A DNA stretch of 64,000 nucleotides from NCBI GenBank assembly GCA_022497145.1, contig MU385879.1, positions 62,001 through 126,000 on the forward strand, given 5' to 3'. The notes under the pieces were generated by a model. The model was not told the DNA's origin. It saw only the letters and a program-made list of their open reading frames with translations, and searched no databases. Shown here in pieces: positions 24,318 through 36,481 of the stretch (position 1 is the first letter of the stretch; each line of letters begins with the position of its first letter). The position numbers and the translations under genes are program-made. Source of the DNA: Rostrohypoxylon terebratum. Lineage: Eukaryota; Ascomycota; Sordariomycetes; Xylariales; Hypoxylaceae.

Positions 24318-24431
24318 TGATCCCTGAAGGGACGGGACGTTTCACGATCGGAAGTTAAGCAAAGTCTGTTGCCTCATCCGACCCTAGCAGGGCTATTGGC
24401 TGGGTGAATGAACAACACCCAGTTTGTTCCC
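24318..24431 (+). pseudogene. Possible degenerate 5S rRNA-like sequence
   Basis: The block ATCGGAAGTTAAGC (24347-24360) resembles the universal 5S core (CGAAGTTAAGC). Downstream, GGCTATTGGCTGGGTGA (24391-24407) resembles the 5S C-box region (TTAGTACTTGGATGGGTGA). Spacing between the blocks is about 14 nt longer than in normal 5S, and the ends do not form an obvious helix I. If related, it is a decayed copy or a 5S-derived element. Dispersed 5S genes and pseudogenes are known in Neurospora-like fungi. The similarity may be chance. Confidence 0.3.
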
Positions 24432-25154
24432 AGTTCCCCGGCCTGCCGATGCAGTATCGCGATGCGCCTACGATAAGCGCTAGAAGCTGGTAAGTGTCTG
24501 AAGTCGCATGGCAATATATATTACACATGTACATAATAGTATTATACGTAGTTCATTTGAGTACTACTCTATGTAAACAACATGCATTGTCCTTATGCCC
24601 GGTCTACAGGAGTTTTGACGATGTTAAGGCTAGGCATGCCAGAAACGGGCAACACCAATGCACTCTCCGATGTTCGACCTTCTATTAGAGTCACTTATTA
24701 CGCAGTAATAGAGTCACCCCTGATGAAGTTCTTAAAAGTTCTGAGACCGCACATTAGCCGCGATATCATGCTTACTACGCGCTGATCTCCTCGTTCGTGA
24801 CACTCTTACAACACTGCATATATTGGATGTTTGTCTTATGGCATTTCTTGATCTGCCAAGCTCTCACACCCCGAGTATTCTCCATAGCCTCCATGCCACT
24901 GGTCGGCTAGCTTGTAGGTATCTAGCCAGCCAGTCAGCCCTTGAAACGGATATAATGAGTGTTGGCTTCTTTTCTTTCTTTTTCTTTTTGTGACTGGTCG
25001 TATTTCCAAGATCACGCCGTTGCCATTGCTACGACGAATTCCCGGCTTTCATTCAAAGCCCGACGCCACCGTTTTTTAGTCAGACCATCTCAGATATTAC
25101 CTTTAAACAAGCAGACATCTGAAATACGACGTCTCATATGAAGCATAGGAACCG

Positions 25155-25184
25155 TTCCCTGATGTTCCCTGATGCTCCCTGATG
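25155..25184. repeat. 10-bp tandem array (TTCCCTGATG x3)
   Basis: Two TTCCCTGATG units and one CTCCCTGATG unit in a row. Confidence 0.9.
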
Positions 25185-28100
25185 TAATTTGTTTTACGCA
25201 TTTTACGAGATGCCCAACGCCGAAAAGGGGAAAGGGGTGGCTTGGTGGTAGTTTAAGGAAGGAAACCTGAAAAACAAGAAACGAATTAGATAGACCTTCT
25301 CCAACTAATACCTAGTAGCCTTAATAACCTGTACAACAGGTACAGTAGGTACAGTAGGGATACATCGCTAAATAATATCTCAGGGCTCTTTCTAGTACTA
25401 GGTAGGCTACTTTGTACTAAATATACGATTAGAAATCTTTGCCGAAACCTACCCACGTTTATGGGGTGGATCTGCCACGTGGAAAAAGAAGCCACCAACT
25501 TAAAGCCTGGCTCAATTTCGCGTGCCGTAGATATTGCCGACCCTATCAGGCATTTTCTATGCAGATCCAAAACGCGGCTGCTGTAACTACTACGTACATC
25601 CGCACCTTTCCTTCCAAGCAAATCTAGGTGGGCACAGAGGAATGAACTAGGTGGTGGTCCGTGTCCCAACAGCCCAGGTTACGAGCTAGGTTCAATGTTG
25701 TACGGTGTACCGGATACCGAGCCACATCGAATCCGCTGAAGATGTTCCCCATTCTCCATTTCAATATTCTCCGTCAACTTCTACTAAACCTCAATTTTTA
25801 CAACCACTTACATACATATTAGTAGTACATCGCTTACACATTAATACTCCGTAACAATTATTACTTGATTCCACAGATCTCAACCTGCCTTGGTTTTTTT
25901 TTTTTTACCGACAGCTCGGAACCGTTTTCTCAATTCCCACGCTAGGACACACGCCAGCAACCAATTCATTAGTAATAAATATGTAATATCTTTAATTTCC
26001 ATTTTTCCCATGTTATCAGTGAAGGGAGAAATGGAGAAAATGCGCGGAACTAATGAGATGGATGAATCGCTTGGATCGCCTCATGTCCATCTCCAGGGCT
26101 GCTTGTTGCCTCCTTGGCGGCGGCCTGGTAGCCTAGCCGGCCTCCATCTCGCTGTGCCACTGGATCATCCAACCTCGCTCAACATAGGCATGGATAGCAC
26201 GAAAGCATAGGCATCTTGCATTCCCTAGCTTCAAGGTTTCGAGGTGAATCGTTCCTTGCGTTCAGATATTCGCGATAACCCCCGTCTTTTGAAAGGATCA
26301 AATCCCCGATCCTGCAGCTTGGCCACATGGCAAGCGACTAGGTCCTGCCCTGTCGATTTTGGAACGATTTTTTCCCCCTTCCAGCCTTCGCATTGAACCC
26401 CGTCTTAATAGTCCGTCTCACCGAATCTTTGGTCGCGGCTAGGTGCATCAGGCTTCCGGACAGTGGACATTGGTGGGAGAAATCGACCCAGGAACCCGGA
26501 ATACTAATGTACATCGCCGGTCTTGGGTGCTGGTGCTGCTAACATCGGTCGGTAGCAAATAACTTGCCAGCTATTAGTGTAACTCCTAGAGTCGCGCACT
26601 GCGATGCCGCCCGCCTGCTGATGCTCCTAGCTCCTAGCTACCCGCGATGGATTCAAATCGCTCGCTTGTTTAGGTACCCTACGCCAAGGAGCGTGTAACT
26701 TCCTGCAGAGGGGCAAGACCCATACGGACGTTTAAGACTTGAAAAGTTCACAACTACGCTTATTGTGACCAAGTTGAGTAAGACGGGCATCTGAGCATAG
26801 CACTATGATCTCTGTTTTGCATTAGTTCAAGTCTAACAGGTCTCTTGTCATGGGACAGCATGCTCAAATTCTCTGATCTAATGAATTTAATATATACTAA
26901 TCCCACGATTACGGCCGCGTCCCACCAGGTTCTATTTTATTGCGGTTAGGTATAATAACATATTACAACGAACAACGATAAGGTGGGGGGCAAAGCAGAG
27001 TCCCTATGCAGCTATGGCACGCTATGGCACAAGGTACTACCCTTCCCTCGCCGTTCGTAAACATCACCAGTTAAAATTGACATACATCAAAGCAAGGGCA
27101 ACCTTACCTGCTACCTACCAAGTTGTCGTCGAGGACTAACGTACAAACATCCCCCCTTCCCAAGTAGGTGTTATTAGAGTCTAGGCGACAATCACGATAT
27201 TCGCAATATCAAAATTGTTCCTGTTGGATTTCTGCCCTGAGATGATTTTCTAAATTTGGCTATGGGTTTGTCAGCTTCCTCTAGCATTATCAATTCCTGC
27301 GCGGGCCTCAGCGAATGATTATCTACGCCGCAGGACCCAGGAGATTAGGTCAGCTCAATCGTCTTTGGGACGTCCTTTCATTGACCGCCGCCTAGTATTG
27401 CCTTTAAAGTCGCCTCTTGAGGCAACTGTGCCACCATCCTCTCAGCACCAAAGACCGGTTCAAGCCGAATAACCTCAAGGGAATTTGGTTGAAGATGACC
27501 TGAGGCATGAATGATCTAGCGGTGACGCCGTTGCCGAGCGGGTTTCGTCTCTTGGATGACGAACTTCTGACGTTGAAAAGGAATAACTTCGCTGCTTGGT
27601 ACGAATCCATCTAATTCTAGGTTATTAATTAACAAGCAGAGACAAGCAGATAATTACGCAATCTGCTGAGCAGTCAAGGCTCCGGTTTCCATCTTCCATC
27701 TTCCCAGACATCATGGGCGATCAGGTGAAGTCACGCCTTGTCTACCGGGTTACGATGACCGCGTAAAGCCACTCCTGTGAGACGGTGTGCGGAATAGGTA
27801 CTGCGACGTGCGGACCAGGCTTTGCCATTAGGCCTTGGTCGTCACGAAACGTCGAGCGGGATGCCGGGGCTAGTCTCCGGAGCGGTCCTCGCACCTAGCA
27901 CGCTGCACCACAAAGACTGCAAGCCATGTCTCGCTCCATCAATATTAACAATTCCCTCCTTCAGCATTGGCTGTCCGTACGACAGTTCTACCAGTTCGCA
28001 TTCAGTAATGCCTTAAGCGGAGAGACAAGCATACACGATGAAACATCTAATAGCAAAAACCGGTCGTTTCCAGTCGAGGCGTACTCTTAAATGGTCAAGT

Positions 28101-28348
28101 TCGTCCTTCCTGCTTTTCAGATGATGTACAGATGAATGTACCCAGGTATCTTGCATAATACAGAAGCCGAAAAGATGCTGCCAAGGGAAGACTTCCGTCG
28201 AAAAAGGAACGGTTCGGTTCCGAATTTTCAGGTCAGATCTCGAATCATTACGTACCGCCGACTATCCGAATCCAGTAATTGAAACACGCACAGTATTTTA
28301 CAGTAATTGCAGCAATGGCGGTATATCATCCTTGACATCTTCATACAT

Positions 28349-28372
28349 ATACAGACATACAGACATACAGAC
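28349..28372. repeat. 8-bp tandem array (ATACAGAC x3)
   Basis: Three exact ATACAGAC units, followed by ACACTAGG and a GTAGGTAG cluster. Confidence 0.9.
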
Positions 28373-29090
28373 ACACTAGGTAGTAGGTAGGTATAGACAG
28401 TCAAGACGGACATATGGGTGTCTCTCAACCGCATACCAACCATCTCCGTCACAAATCCATTACTCTCATCACCGCCACCGCCACCACCACGAGCCCTAAA
28501 ACGTCACATCGCTCGAGATCGAATTTTCTTCAATTTTAAAAATTAAAATTTAGTACCCTTGCATTGCTACTACACAATAGTTCTCAACAACACATATCAA
28601 TCAATAGCCGGGATAGATGCAGGTGCCTCTGTGACACTGCCTGAATTTCCTACCACATAATACAAGCGTATAACCTAGCTGCCTAGCTAACCGGTGGATA
28701 TTCGTGGGCCGACATTGACGGCGTGTTTCACCTTTCGTGACTAGATGATGATGCAGAGGCGAATGATGTTCAATGTACTCACGGCGATCAATATGTGTAT
28801 AGTTCTGTATTTGCGCATACCAGCGCTCCGGAAATATACGGCGATGGCTTCAATGATACCTTGATCTTATCACACCGCCATTAGGTAGGGTATATTATCG
28901 TATGTACGTAGTAGGTATGTACCTACACATAATGTGCACACACACACATACATACATACATACGTCAACCGCAGACCCAGCCACCAAACATCCCGATACT
29001 CCTTACCATTTAGGGGCGCGGCAGTTTTACTTGAATGATGCCTGTCCACGTTTATTAGCCCGTGGTATCCGCACACGAGAACCTAGCACG

Positions 29091-29120
29091 GCATGGCAAA
29101 GCATGGCAAGGCATGGCATG
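29091..29120. repeat. Short imperfect tandem array (GCATGGCAAA-type)
   Basis: GCATGGCAAA, then GCATGGCAAG, then GCATGGCATG. The 10-bp units differ only at their last two bases. Confidence 0.85.
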
Positions 29121-30281
29121 GGCTCTCAGACAGCACGACAGTAAGAAAAAAAAATCTTCCAACACTTGGCGATCTCACACGTGGCAGGCAAGCAAGACGC
29201 GGGAGATTGTCTCGACTAGTCCCGAGAACTCGAACCGTTCGGTACCCCAACTGCACGAAACATGAACTTGCTATCGATATTATAACGTGCATATATTTTA
29301 TGTATGTACTCATGTGATTATATGCCGGCCAGGTAGTAATAGGGCAGTATTAGTATATTATTCACATGTCTACATCGTCACACCGTTTCTGTAGAGTCTA
29401 GGCATCCGCTCATGTTGTACATACCGCCCTCGACTCCAGCCTTCTAGAAGCGGCTTAACCAGCAGTCCATTAAGCCCGTAGGGCCGTTAGGCTGTCAAAT
29501 AGTCTTATCTTATACATATAACACTACCCATATACGGTATTATGATACTCTATAGAAGATACAGAAGACCCCTTCTGTGCGAATTCTAACGAATTAGCCC
29601 TCCCGAGTCCCATCTAGCTTCTGTTCTCGAAGGAACCTTTCCTCGATTGGGTCGTCGGGTCTCTATTCTCGTACGATGATCCAGCCGTAGACGACGATGG
29701 CTACAATATAGGTTGGCTAGGTAGCGCATAGCACGCTACCTACGTAGTATGTAAGCGCGCTCCACCAACGAAGTCCGAGCACAATGGAGGTACATACACA
29801 CTGAGCGAAATCTTACCCTGAGTTTTCCAAATTTCCTATTAACCTTCTTCCCTTATCTAGCCCTGTACGGCTGACCGCCCGGGCGGGTATCCCACGTGGT
29901 ATGTAGGATTTTGCACCATACCTGCTTCTGATTGCCGTTTCCGTGAGCCGCTTTTTTAATCATCTCATTATGCTGTACCAATTATTGCGATCCCCCCTCC
30001 TTCTTCGCGTGCGCTCAAACATGCTAACATGGGCTGACCCGACCGGCCATCTGGCGCAATCCTGTGGGTGCACAATGGGCTACCGGGACCATGGTTGAGC
30101 GATGAGACAGGCGCCTGTATCTCCCGTTGTTTCGAGATGGATCTTGGAATGGGATGGGAATGCCTCACGTGCAATCAAAAACATCCGTACCCACCACTGG
30201 GCACTTTTTCTCTTCTTTTTTCGGCATCTAGACTTCCATGGGTTGTTCCACTTGTGATTACTTAACATTCCTTACCTTACC

Positions 30282-30317
30282 TGACCTTGACCGTGACCTT
30301 GACCTTGACCTTGCCTT
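30282..30317. repeat. 6-bp tandem array (TGACCT x6, imperfect)
   Basis: Six hexamers TGACCT, TGACCG, TGACCT, TGACCT, TGACCT and TGCCTT. A reverse-complement copy GGTCAAGGTC lies 70 bp downstream at 30385-30394, so the two could pair. Confidence 0.85.
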
Positions 30318-33300
30318 AATACCGTAGACCCTCCCCCTATGTATACTATTGTACGATAGGAATGTATACTGGTCTATCAAGGTCGGTCAAGGTCTCGGGA
30401 CTTCATGCGCTCGAGCAAGGCCAATCCTTGTTATCGTGTGTCCCCAGTGCCCAGTCTAGCGCACAATAAGGCTACCTATTTTTCCTCTTTCACCCTTCTC
30501 AAACCCGCCGTTTCGCTTTGCTTTGCTTTGCTACCCCCCCCTAACACCACAATTTCTGAGCTCTTCAGCTCCGGACTGGCCGACGATGGCTTGACCTTCT
30601 CCACTGATATTCTAAGCTGAGCCGATCAAAAAGAAAAAGAAGAAAAAAAAGGTTCCCGGCGGTCAGCTGCGATGGAGATTCGATATCAGGTACCTGTTAA
30701 TCCATCCCGACAAGCGGTCAGGGCTTTGGGAAGTCCCGCGCCCGACAGAAACAGGGTTTCGCGGGTCCTGCAAACGATGTCTTCCGGTCACTGGGTGCGC
30801 GAACCATCGTTCACAAACCACGCCTTGCTTTGTGATGAACATCCAATTGGTGGTCGGAGTTGGGGGGGATTCATGCCGACGGTAGACAGCTAATAATGAT
30901 GTGTATGGCTATGGATTAATGCTAACAGCGAGGATGACGGGACGATAATCGGGTTGGGTTTACCGATCGTGGACGTCCGATCGCACGTCCCCCTTCTGAG
31001 ACCCTGAGACGCGTAGAGTATCCGCCGTCGCCTATTCCCGCTCTCAACCTTACCTACTACCTCTCATCCCTTGACATCGCGGCGACCGCCGATTCCTCGC
31101 CGGGTCGTCCTGGACGAACACGTGGCTTCGAGCGTCTCCGACATGCGAGGGTTTACGAATTGGGGGGATGAGAAAATGACGGTGTGGCGCATGTTTGTTC
31201 TCCGGGACATGTCTACCGAGTAAGTTGTAACGTCCGTAGCAGGGAGGTAAAAGTTTCGAGTGGTCCGGGTATAGCGAAAAACTCGGCGACCTCAGCTCTC
31301 CTCTTGATATTCCGAGTTATGAATTCCGAATCTCCGCGCCTCGAATGTGGCTTACAGTAGATCCCAGTGTCCTTGCTAGTGGTCTGATGTCAATATATCA
31401 CGCAAGCTTTTCGGCCTTAATTTTTTTTTCTTTTTGGCGCATCGTGTTCCGGTCATGGTTAGACTTTGTTCAGCTCGGCACCACGCCGACGCCCTCCGGG
31501 TATTGATGTAAGTGAAAGATGTCAGCTTATACTATACCTAGGCTTTCTCGGTGTTTGTTAAGTATCAAATGCGTTCGTGTTAGTAAGGATATAAGGCGAA
31601 CGTTGTCTGACGGGATTTGCTAGCTGGGGGATGATACACCATCGGTCTTACAATTACGATTCAAGAAGCTCAGCTCAACTGATGAATAATCATTATAGTT
31701 ATTGATAGCATGTTACACCAATAGTCTCCTATATGTTAATAGATACCTTAGGTAGGTATTGGAGGGTCAGTTTCTTTCTCATAATTGCTTCATCACAAAA
31801 CGTCGTAGATACCTAACTACCTACCTAGGTAGCTTCTTAAAATCATATATTGTGTCCGAGACTTCTGCCAGGTTTTCCCAGTGCCACTTCACCGCTTAAG
31901 CCGGATACGAATGAACTCTGCCAGTAGACTTCTTTATTAAACAATATATTCTAGACTCAGGATTGATTGAAATCTCGGGTTGAATAACTTGATACGGAAG
32001 GTAGGTACCTAGTAGGTACTTAGGTTATCCTAGCTGTCAAATGTAAAAAGAAGTTTATATTTCAGCTCATAAAATATCTCCCTCTTAAGTGTTGAGAGAA
32101 CTTAACTCGTATCTATTATATTTATTGTAGATTATTACAGGTTGTTCCGAGTAGAATATTCGAGTATCACGTGGCACCGGGCATCATCCATACTTACTAT
32201 ATATTTGCTCTCTTTCTCCAATCTATAAATGGTGACCCAATGGCTACCTGTTTATGTCTTAATTAGGTAGGCAAAATTCTTACCACCTGTGGAATATTAA
32301 GTGCGTAGATTTATCTTGTGAGCATGTCTTAGTCTGTAAGGTCAAGCCATCCAAAGAGCAGCATTGACGCATGGCTACAGAGGAACTTGTAATAAAAAAA
32401 CTTCAATGTAGTGTGAACGTATGATGAATTCATTGGAGTCAGATGGTTTGTATCATATCGCTAAATAAGAGGTAGTTGCATATGTAGCGAGATGATTAGA
32501 GGCGAGTTCGTCCTGGGCAGCAGGACTGGGTAGGTACCTAGTAGATATGTCACAAATAGGGGTTCCCAATGTTGCACGGAATGACGACTGGGAAGGCTCA
32601 GCCTCTGCAATGTTAGCTAGAGACCAATACATTATGATCTGGCGTTGAAAATAGAAGATCTCCTTTGAGCGAACTCAGCCAGCCTCGCCGAGATGATACC
32701 TACCTAGTACTCAAGTCCAAAGCAACCCCCAATCAGGCACTCCTACAGAGACTTATTGCCTTGGAGGAGTCTACTACATCGGGATGAAAAAGGAGATAAT
32801 TGATACTTGGGCTCCATTGTGACTCATCTGATTTGAGCATCGGACGAGAGGCGAAGTAAGGCGGCCTCAATATTCGTGGCCCGTCTGCCTGCTTCTGAGG
32901 CAACACGCCATGTGAGTTTTGAGGGATATGCTTCCTTCAACGGGTAGGTTCCCCGTTTCCCTACTGCAAGAAGTTCTTCATGTAGGTAGATAAGTAGGTA
33001 GGAAGTAATACATCTAACTTCATTCTTTATCAAAGATCGTAAGTTTTCCTATCGAAGCAAAGACGACATCCTCAAATATAATAATTGCCATTCTATATTT
33101 AGGAGTTAGCGCAGACAATTACCATCACATGGAATACTCGGCGTCAAGCTTATTCCAGTATTTGAAATACATCGGCAGGTAGCCTACAGGCTAGAAATCC
33201 TACGACGATTTCGGTGAAAGATCAGGGGTCTGCTTCAAGCCGAAGGATTTTTTGAAGCCTCAAACTACCCAACGACTTCTTGACTATGACAGACTCGGTT

Positions 33301-33991
33301 AGAGAATTTGCCGTTCATTGCGCCCCGCGATCTTTTTGCTGGCTCTCATGATTTGCCAAGTTTTCCCCGGAAGCAATCCGTTACGCTCTACCAACAGGTT
33401 GGAATTTACGTGATAAGGCGCTTATATTGGGCTCTGTTATTTGCTGGGCTATTGTATACCATGTGAACACCTCCAAGTAACTTCAAGTACTCTGTACATC
33501 CCGCACGCCTTCCACTTGTATAGACTTGCTACACGGCAAACACGTGAGCGCGATTAAGCGACGATGCGGTCTCCTTAACTAATGAGTTTATATGAACAGT
33601 CTGTAAGCGATGGTTCTGGATACTCCAATATCGTCTCAGTGAGTGTAAATAGACCCAGTGCCGTAAACAATGGGGAAACAAGCTACTAGCCATACGAGAG
33701 ACTGGCCCCCGAGCTTCACCAGAGGACACATTCAACGAGGCCTGGCTACGTGAACGACAATGTGAACAAACTGAATAGAAAATGTATTAACGACCACGAC
33801 TCTCCGGGGTATATACCATGATCGCTCGCTTCAACAACTCACCCGTCCATCCCAAAAACGAAAGTATCCCTCCCTTCCCCTTTTCTCAGACGCCACAGCG
33901 CTTAAAAGCGGTATCCGGTTTTGAAACATGAACGAACCCAATAACCCGGTAACGAGATATCTCCCAACCCTTCCTCCCATACCATCACCCA

Positions 33992-35201
33992 TCACTCCAA
34001 CTCCGCCCTAAACCCCCCATCTCCCGTCCTCGCCGGGCCCTGCTGCGTCTGGCATCCGTACCTGGGTTTCTCCACCGCCGGCGGCGGCGGCGGCGGCGCC
34101 CACGCCCCTCCATTCTGTCCCTGACCATCCCTCTGCCGACGCGGGGGCACGACCTCGAGGCCCTGGTGGTACGCCGCGTACTGGCCGCTCGGGACGCGAT
34201 TGCGGTTGACGCGCAGCGGCTCCGGCATGAAGCTGCCGTTGCCGCTCCCCACATCGACGCTGACCCTCGGCCCCGCGCCCGGCGACTCGCGGCCGGGAGG
34301 CAGCGGGGGCGAGACGCCCTGGCTATGGCTCCGCCCATGCCCTTGCCCTTGTTGTCCCTGCCCTTGATTTACTAGAGGCTGCGAGTACGGACTTGTCGAC
34401 TGTCGTGAATGCTGGTTCTGGAACGCCGCGGCGGCGGCGGCGTATTGCGGGGGGTACGCGGAGTGCGTGGAAGAGTGAGCGCTCCCGCTATGCGCGCTTG
34501 CGCTTGCGCTTGAGCCCGTGTGCTGGTGGCTAGTGATCGGTGCTTGAGGGAGGGCTTTCGTTGCGGCGGCTGCGGCGGCGAGGAGTTTTTCTACGAGGGT
34601 TCCGTGGGCTTTCTTTAGGGTTTTCTTTACGAAGGAGGACATTACGAAGTTGCATCTCAGGTCGACGTCCTGTGGTTTGTCAGCTTGATATGAGACGTTT
34701 ATTTGAGGTAGGTGATAGACAGGTAAGGTGGGTAGATGTCAAAACAGCAGTGTAATGAAGTGAAAGACAAAGACATGAGCTTACCTCTCGTAAGTAAAGT
34801 CCTTGTCTCGGTGCCCCGATACCCAACTCAACCGGCTCAGGCGGTTCCCCCGGCAGCGTGCCATTCAAGCTCCATCGCTCCCTAATATTCGTGTTCATAG
34901 GAGCGTAGATATGAGTCTGCACACCGTTCGCTAGATCATTGAACGCTGCTGTATACGTGACGTCGCCGGAGACGACGCCTCCGGGCAGGTACGAGACCTT
35001 GTCCGTGAGGCTCCACCAGACACACTGGCGCTCCTCGGCCGTAGCGTGGGGCGGCGCCGGGATAGGGTGTCGCTCTATGACGAGCGGATTTAAGTCGATC
35101 ATGCCAACGTGGTTGTGCAAGAAGTCGATGACGACCTCGCGCGTGATGCCCGGCGGCAGCGTCGAGATCGTCGTGAACGTTGTCCGCTTCGTCATTGCCA
35201 T
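33992..35201 (-). CDS. DUF7053-like protein with low-complexity C-terminal tail (364 aa, 2 exons)
   Basis: Exons on the minus strand are 35201-34785 and 34669-33992, joined in phase 0 across a 115-bp intron (GTAAGC...CACAG). The first about 170 residues look like the fungal DUF7053 family, a compact domain of unknown function: TTFTTISTLPPGITREVV, FLHNHVGMIDLNPLVIERH, WWSLTDKVSYLPGG, and after the splice LRCNFVMSSFVKKTLKKAH. The rest is Ala/Gln/Ser/Gly/Pro-rich, with poly-Ala and PPPPPP runs, and is probably disordered. Two ATGs lie six bases apart (35201 and 35195). I used the first. There is no signal peptide or membrane segment. The family link is from memory of its sequence style. The splice is firm because it restores the domain's final helix. 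Confidence 0.75.
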
Positions 35202-35653
35202 CGCGATGAATCCCCTCACTCACTCGCTTCGCTACACACACGCTGCTGCGCTGCGCGCAAATCACACGTCGCTCTGAAAGCGGTGGTGATGACGAAATAG
35301 ACACGGAGGGACGGGAAGGGATATGGCCGCCCGTGAAACAAAAACGGGGGAAAAAAGTGGCTTGAGAGGCGCCGGAAGACAAGGAATCAAACCCTAGCCT
35401 TAGAACACCGTAAACATATGATGTTGGAATTAGAGGTTACTCAGAAGAGAATTTTATTTGCGATAAGTTTGCGGAAGCGAAAGGAAGTTCGTGATCGGTT
35501 AAAATGAGTACTTAGGACCTGGTATGTACAGAAGTTTGGTTGTCAGATTGATCTAGATCGATTTCAGATGCTTTAGATCAACCTCGCGCGATATAGCTTT
35601 ATTTGGCGCACGGCTATGATCAGCTGACTAAAACACGAGGACGAGGATGGATA

Positions 35654-35986
35654 TCAGATGAAGAAGAGGATGTTGAAGTGAAGTAAGAAAAGTGTAGAAA
35701 TTATCCTAAGCCCGGAATAATAGGTCACATAATGGAGCTCGTAGCTTGAAATAAGGTATTCCGGCCAGTTAAATTGCTCTTCTATTACTATGATAACACT
35801 TTGTTGTTTCTTCGTTTCATGGAGACGAAGAAACAAGATTCTTACACCATTGGTCGCATTCGGTGGGCGATCGACGGGGTCGACGGGGTTCAACGCATCG
35901 TTGGCGTTTCTAGCAGCCTCTCCCTGCATGACGAGGCTGTGGGTTTGCTTTTTGGGGGGCTTTTTGGGCTTTATAAAGGAGCCCAA
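35654..35986 (-). CDS. Small doubtful open frame (up to 110 aa)
   Basis: The minus-strand ATG at 35986 opens MGSFIKPKKPPKK, followed by a hydrophilic stretch (MQGEAARNANDALNPVDPVDRPPNATNG) with gene-like codon choice (many NNC and NNG codons). Composition then changes abruptly to hydrophobic, AT-rich codons. A GTAAGA donor sits at that change (near 35845), so a first exon of about 47 codons is possible. I could not place a clear acceptor, and I recognise no family. Confidence 0.25.
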   Translation of the reverse strand: MGSFIKPKKPPKKQTHSLVMQGEAARNANDALNPVDPVDRPPNATNGVRILFLRLHETKKQQSVIIVIEEQFNWPEYLISSYELHYVTYYSGLRIISTLFLLHFNILFFI

Positions 35987-36193
35987 AATAGAAACAGCTT
36001 ATGGGGGCATGTGCGCTACATGTGCGCTACCCCTTAGGACGATATCGTGGTTGGCTCATGGTTGGCTCGTTCGTACCCTATCAATGCTGGCGCAACAAGA
36101 AGAAACAATGGGGAAAACAATCTGTCCTACCGACGTTGCAGGCGCAATAAGTCTGTGCTTGATGGTCTGCACAAGAATACCTCCAGGTAGGAA

Positions 36194-36214
36194 CCTAGGT
36201 CCTAGGTCCTAGGC
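36194..36214. repeat. CCTAGGT x3 array
   Basis: Two CCTAGGT units and one CCTAGGC unit in tandem. The same 7-mer triplet occurs at 47262-47282. Confidence 0.9.
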
Positions 36215-36481
36215 ACTGTATGTAGGTAGGGCTGGTACATAGGTATCCATGTAGGTAGGTATTTTTATCTTTGTTCATGTTGTGTGATTAGTTTGGTGGC
36301 TGGCTGGCTGGCTGGCCAGCCGTAGCGGGCGGATGTCCTCGAACCCGGCTGGCTGAGCAAAGCCTAGAACAGACTAAACGAACTCCATGGTCAACTAATG
36401 ATCTGTTTGTATTTATTCATAATCATGCAAATGTCAAATGCCGTGATGGCATATGCAGGTGTTCAATAGATCTATAATAGG

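Larger units (their letters stand above)
24000..33991. other. Gene-poor tract, second part
   Basis: Ten kilobases with no supportable coding gene. They contain a 5S-like patch (24318-24431), short tandem arrays, TACCTA/CCTAGG clusters (around 31740-31830 and 32010-32030) and a TGACCT array. Open frames stay under about 130 codons and show no domain, signal peptide or splice partner. I find no reverse transcriptase, transposase or long terminal repeat. Confidence 0.5.
35202..36481. other. Intergenic region between ORC4 and the DUF7053-like gene
   Basis: 1.28 kb containing the DUF7053-like gene promoter and the ORC4 3' UTR. It includes a possible small minus-strand frame (see 35654-35986), three tandem CCTAGGT units at 36194-36214 and a GGCT run at 36300-36317. 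Nothing else was recognised. Confidence 0.45.

Noticed and set aside
18581..33991. Hidden transposon or RIP-degraded element in the large gene-poor tract
   Set aside because: I found no transposase, reverse transcriptase, LTR pair or long terminal inverted repeats, and the base composition is not clearly AT-collapsed. A computed RIP index would settle it.
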